DNA of 28,830 nt. It comes from Jimgerdemannia flammicorona. Taxonomy: Eukaryota; Mucoromycota; Endogonomycetes; Endogonales; Endogonaceae. Positions 28,404 through 28,830 of the stretch are shown here, piece after piece. Position 1 is the first letter of the stretch. The number at the start of each line of letters is the position of its first letter. Location: the NCBI GenBank assembly GCA_003990745.1, contig RBNI01000600.1:1-28830 (forward strand). The letters are read 5' to 3'. Below the pieces are notes generated by a model. The model was not told the DNA's origin. It worked only from the letters and a program-made list of their open reading frames with translations, and made no database searches. Position numbers and translations under genes: made by a program.

Positions 28404-28830
28404 CCATCTTTCTCTGCTACAATTCACGTTACACACACTTTCACAACACACTTTCAAGTCATTTATTGGAGAAAGATACTAAGAAGATGTCAAGCAGCAA
28501 GTAAGCCGAGGTGCGTACCAGGTCGGGTGGACCTGGAGCTTTCGACTGGCAGCATGTTGGGAGGAGACATGGGCTGGAGATGGGGTCTTTTGGTGGCTCG
28601 AGTGAACTGGGCAGCTCAGGGAGTGGTGGGCAGTAGGGGTGGAGCTTTGCGGATATGCTGAGGACTGGGGGTTGGCTGATGGGAGCCCGCAGGGATCAGG
28701 CTGGAGGGAAGGGGAAGCAGAAGGCTGAGGATGCTGGGGGAGCTGGGCCTTCGCTGGTGGGAGGTGGGGGAAGTAGAGGGACTGCTGGGGGTAGTGGTGG
28801 GACTACTGATGATGGCGTGATGGCGAATCT
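28404..28830 (+). mobile_element. LINE copy E, 5' end of a diverged relative
   Basis: CCATCTTTCTCTGCTACAAT at the start corresponds to the 5' end of copy D. The following 5' UTR is longer and different in detail, then GTGCGTACC and GGTGGACCTGGAGCTTTCGA realign with the other copies. Several indels separate it from A-D, so it is a distinct subfamily. The window ends inside ORF1. Confidence 0.75.
28487..28830 (+). pseudogene. LINE ORF1 (copy E), N-terminal fragment
   Basis: ATG at 28487 reads MSSSK then TAA (28502-28504) at codon 6, aligned with the CAA of copies A and C. The frame continues AEVRTRSGGPGAFDWQHVGR, then Gly/Ser-rich sequence with one TAG near 28630 and FADMLRTGGWLMG. It ends VMANL, aligned with the ANL segment of copy D. 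Retained CpGs suggest it is less mutated than copy B. Confidence 0.65.

Noticed and set aside
1..28830. A new defence, biosynthetic or toxin system
   Set aside because: No gene cluster with such logic is visible; nearly all coding sequence belongs to retrotransposons.

Overview
The window looks like a transposon-rich stretch of a filamentous fungal genome, most likely an ascomycete with repeat-induced point mutation (RIP) or heavy cytosine methylation. That assignment is an inference. It rests on nested LTR and LINE retrotransposons, almost no intact genes, stop codons that look like C-to-T or G-to-A versions of Gln, Arg and Trp codons, and a sharp contrast between CpG-containing single-copy DNA and very AT-rich repeats. 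I see no tRNA, rRNA, CRISPR array, prokaryotic operon or defence system.

Layout. 1-423: 5' end of a LINE on the minus strand (copy A). 424-779: minisatellite with a 39-bp unit. 835-885: segment resembling an LTR core promoter. About 900-1337: probable end of a Tc1/mariner-like DNA transposon. 1340-4580: the only host-like DNA, with one broken gene (2366-3045) that carries a duplicated module, a possible terminal exon (3729-3890) and an AAT microsatellite. 4580-6024: decayed AT-rich DNA. 6025-24548: one complete but inactivated Ty3/gypsy element with 490-bp LTRs, PBS, gag, protease, RT, RNase H, integrase, a 3' reading frame and a PPT. A full-length LINE (copy B, about 6366-12260) sits in its 5' LTR, and another (copy C, 15437-21303, minus strand) interrupts its reverse transcriptase. 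Both have visible target-site duplications. 24549-26303: AT-rich DNA with the 3' part of a Ty1/copia pol on the minus strand. 26304-28403: LINE copy D, cut just before its ORF1 stop by the 5' end of a diverged relative, copy E (28404 to the window end).

Order of events, inferred from nesting: decayed copia and AT-rich DNA first, then the gypsy insertion, then LINEs B and C into gypsy. LINE D went into copia, and E probably into D. In each LINE, ORF1 (about 673 codons, no domain recognised, acidic or coiled C-terminus) is followed 21-30 bases later by ORF2 (about 1,216 codons, AP-type endonuclease plus reverse transcriptase). Copies B and C end in A-tracts. No complete retrotransposon reading frame here is intact. 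Only the ORF1 fragment of copy A stays open from its ATG to the window edge. I found no convincing new biological system; the most useful material is the nested structure, the mutation signature and the uncharacterised LINE family.
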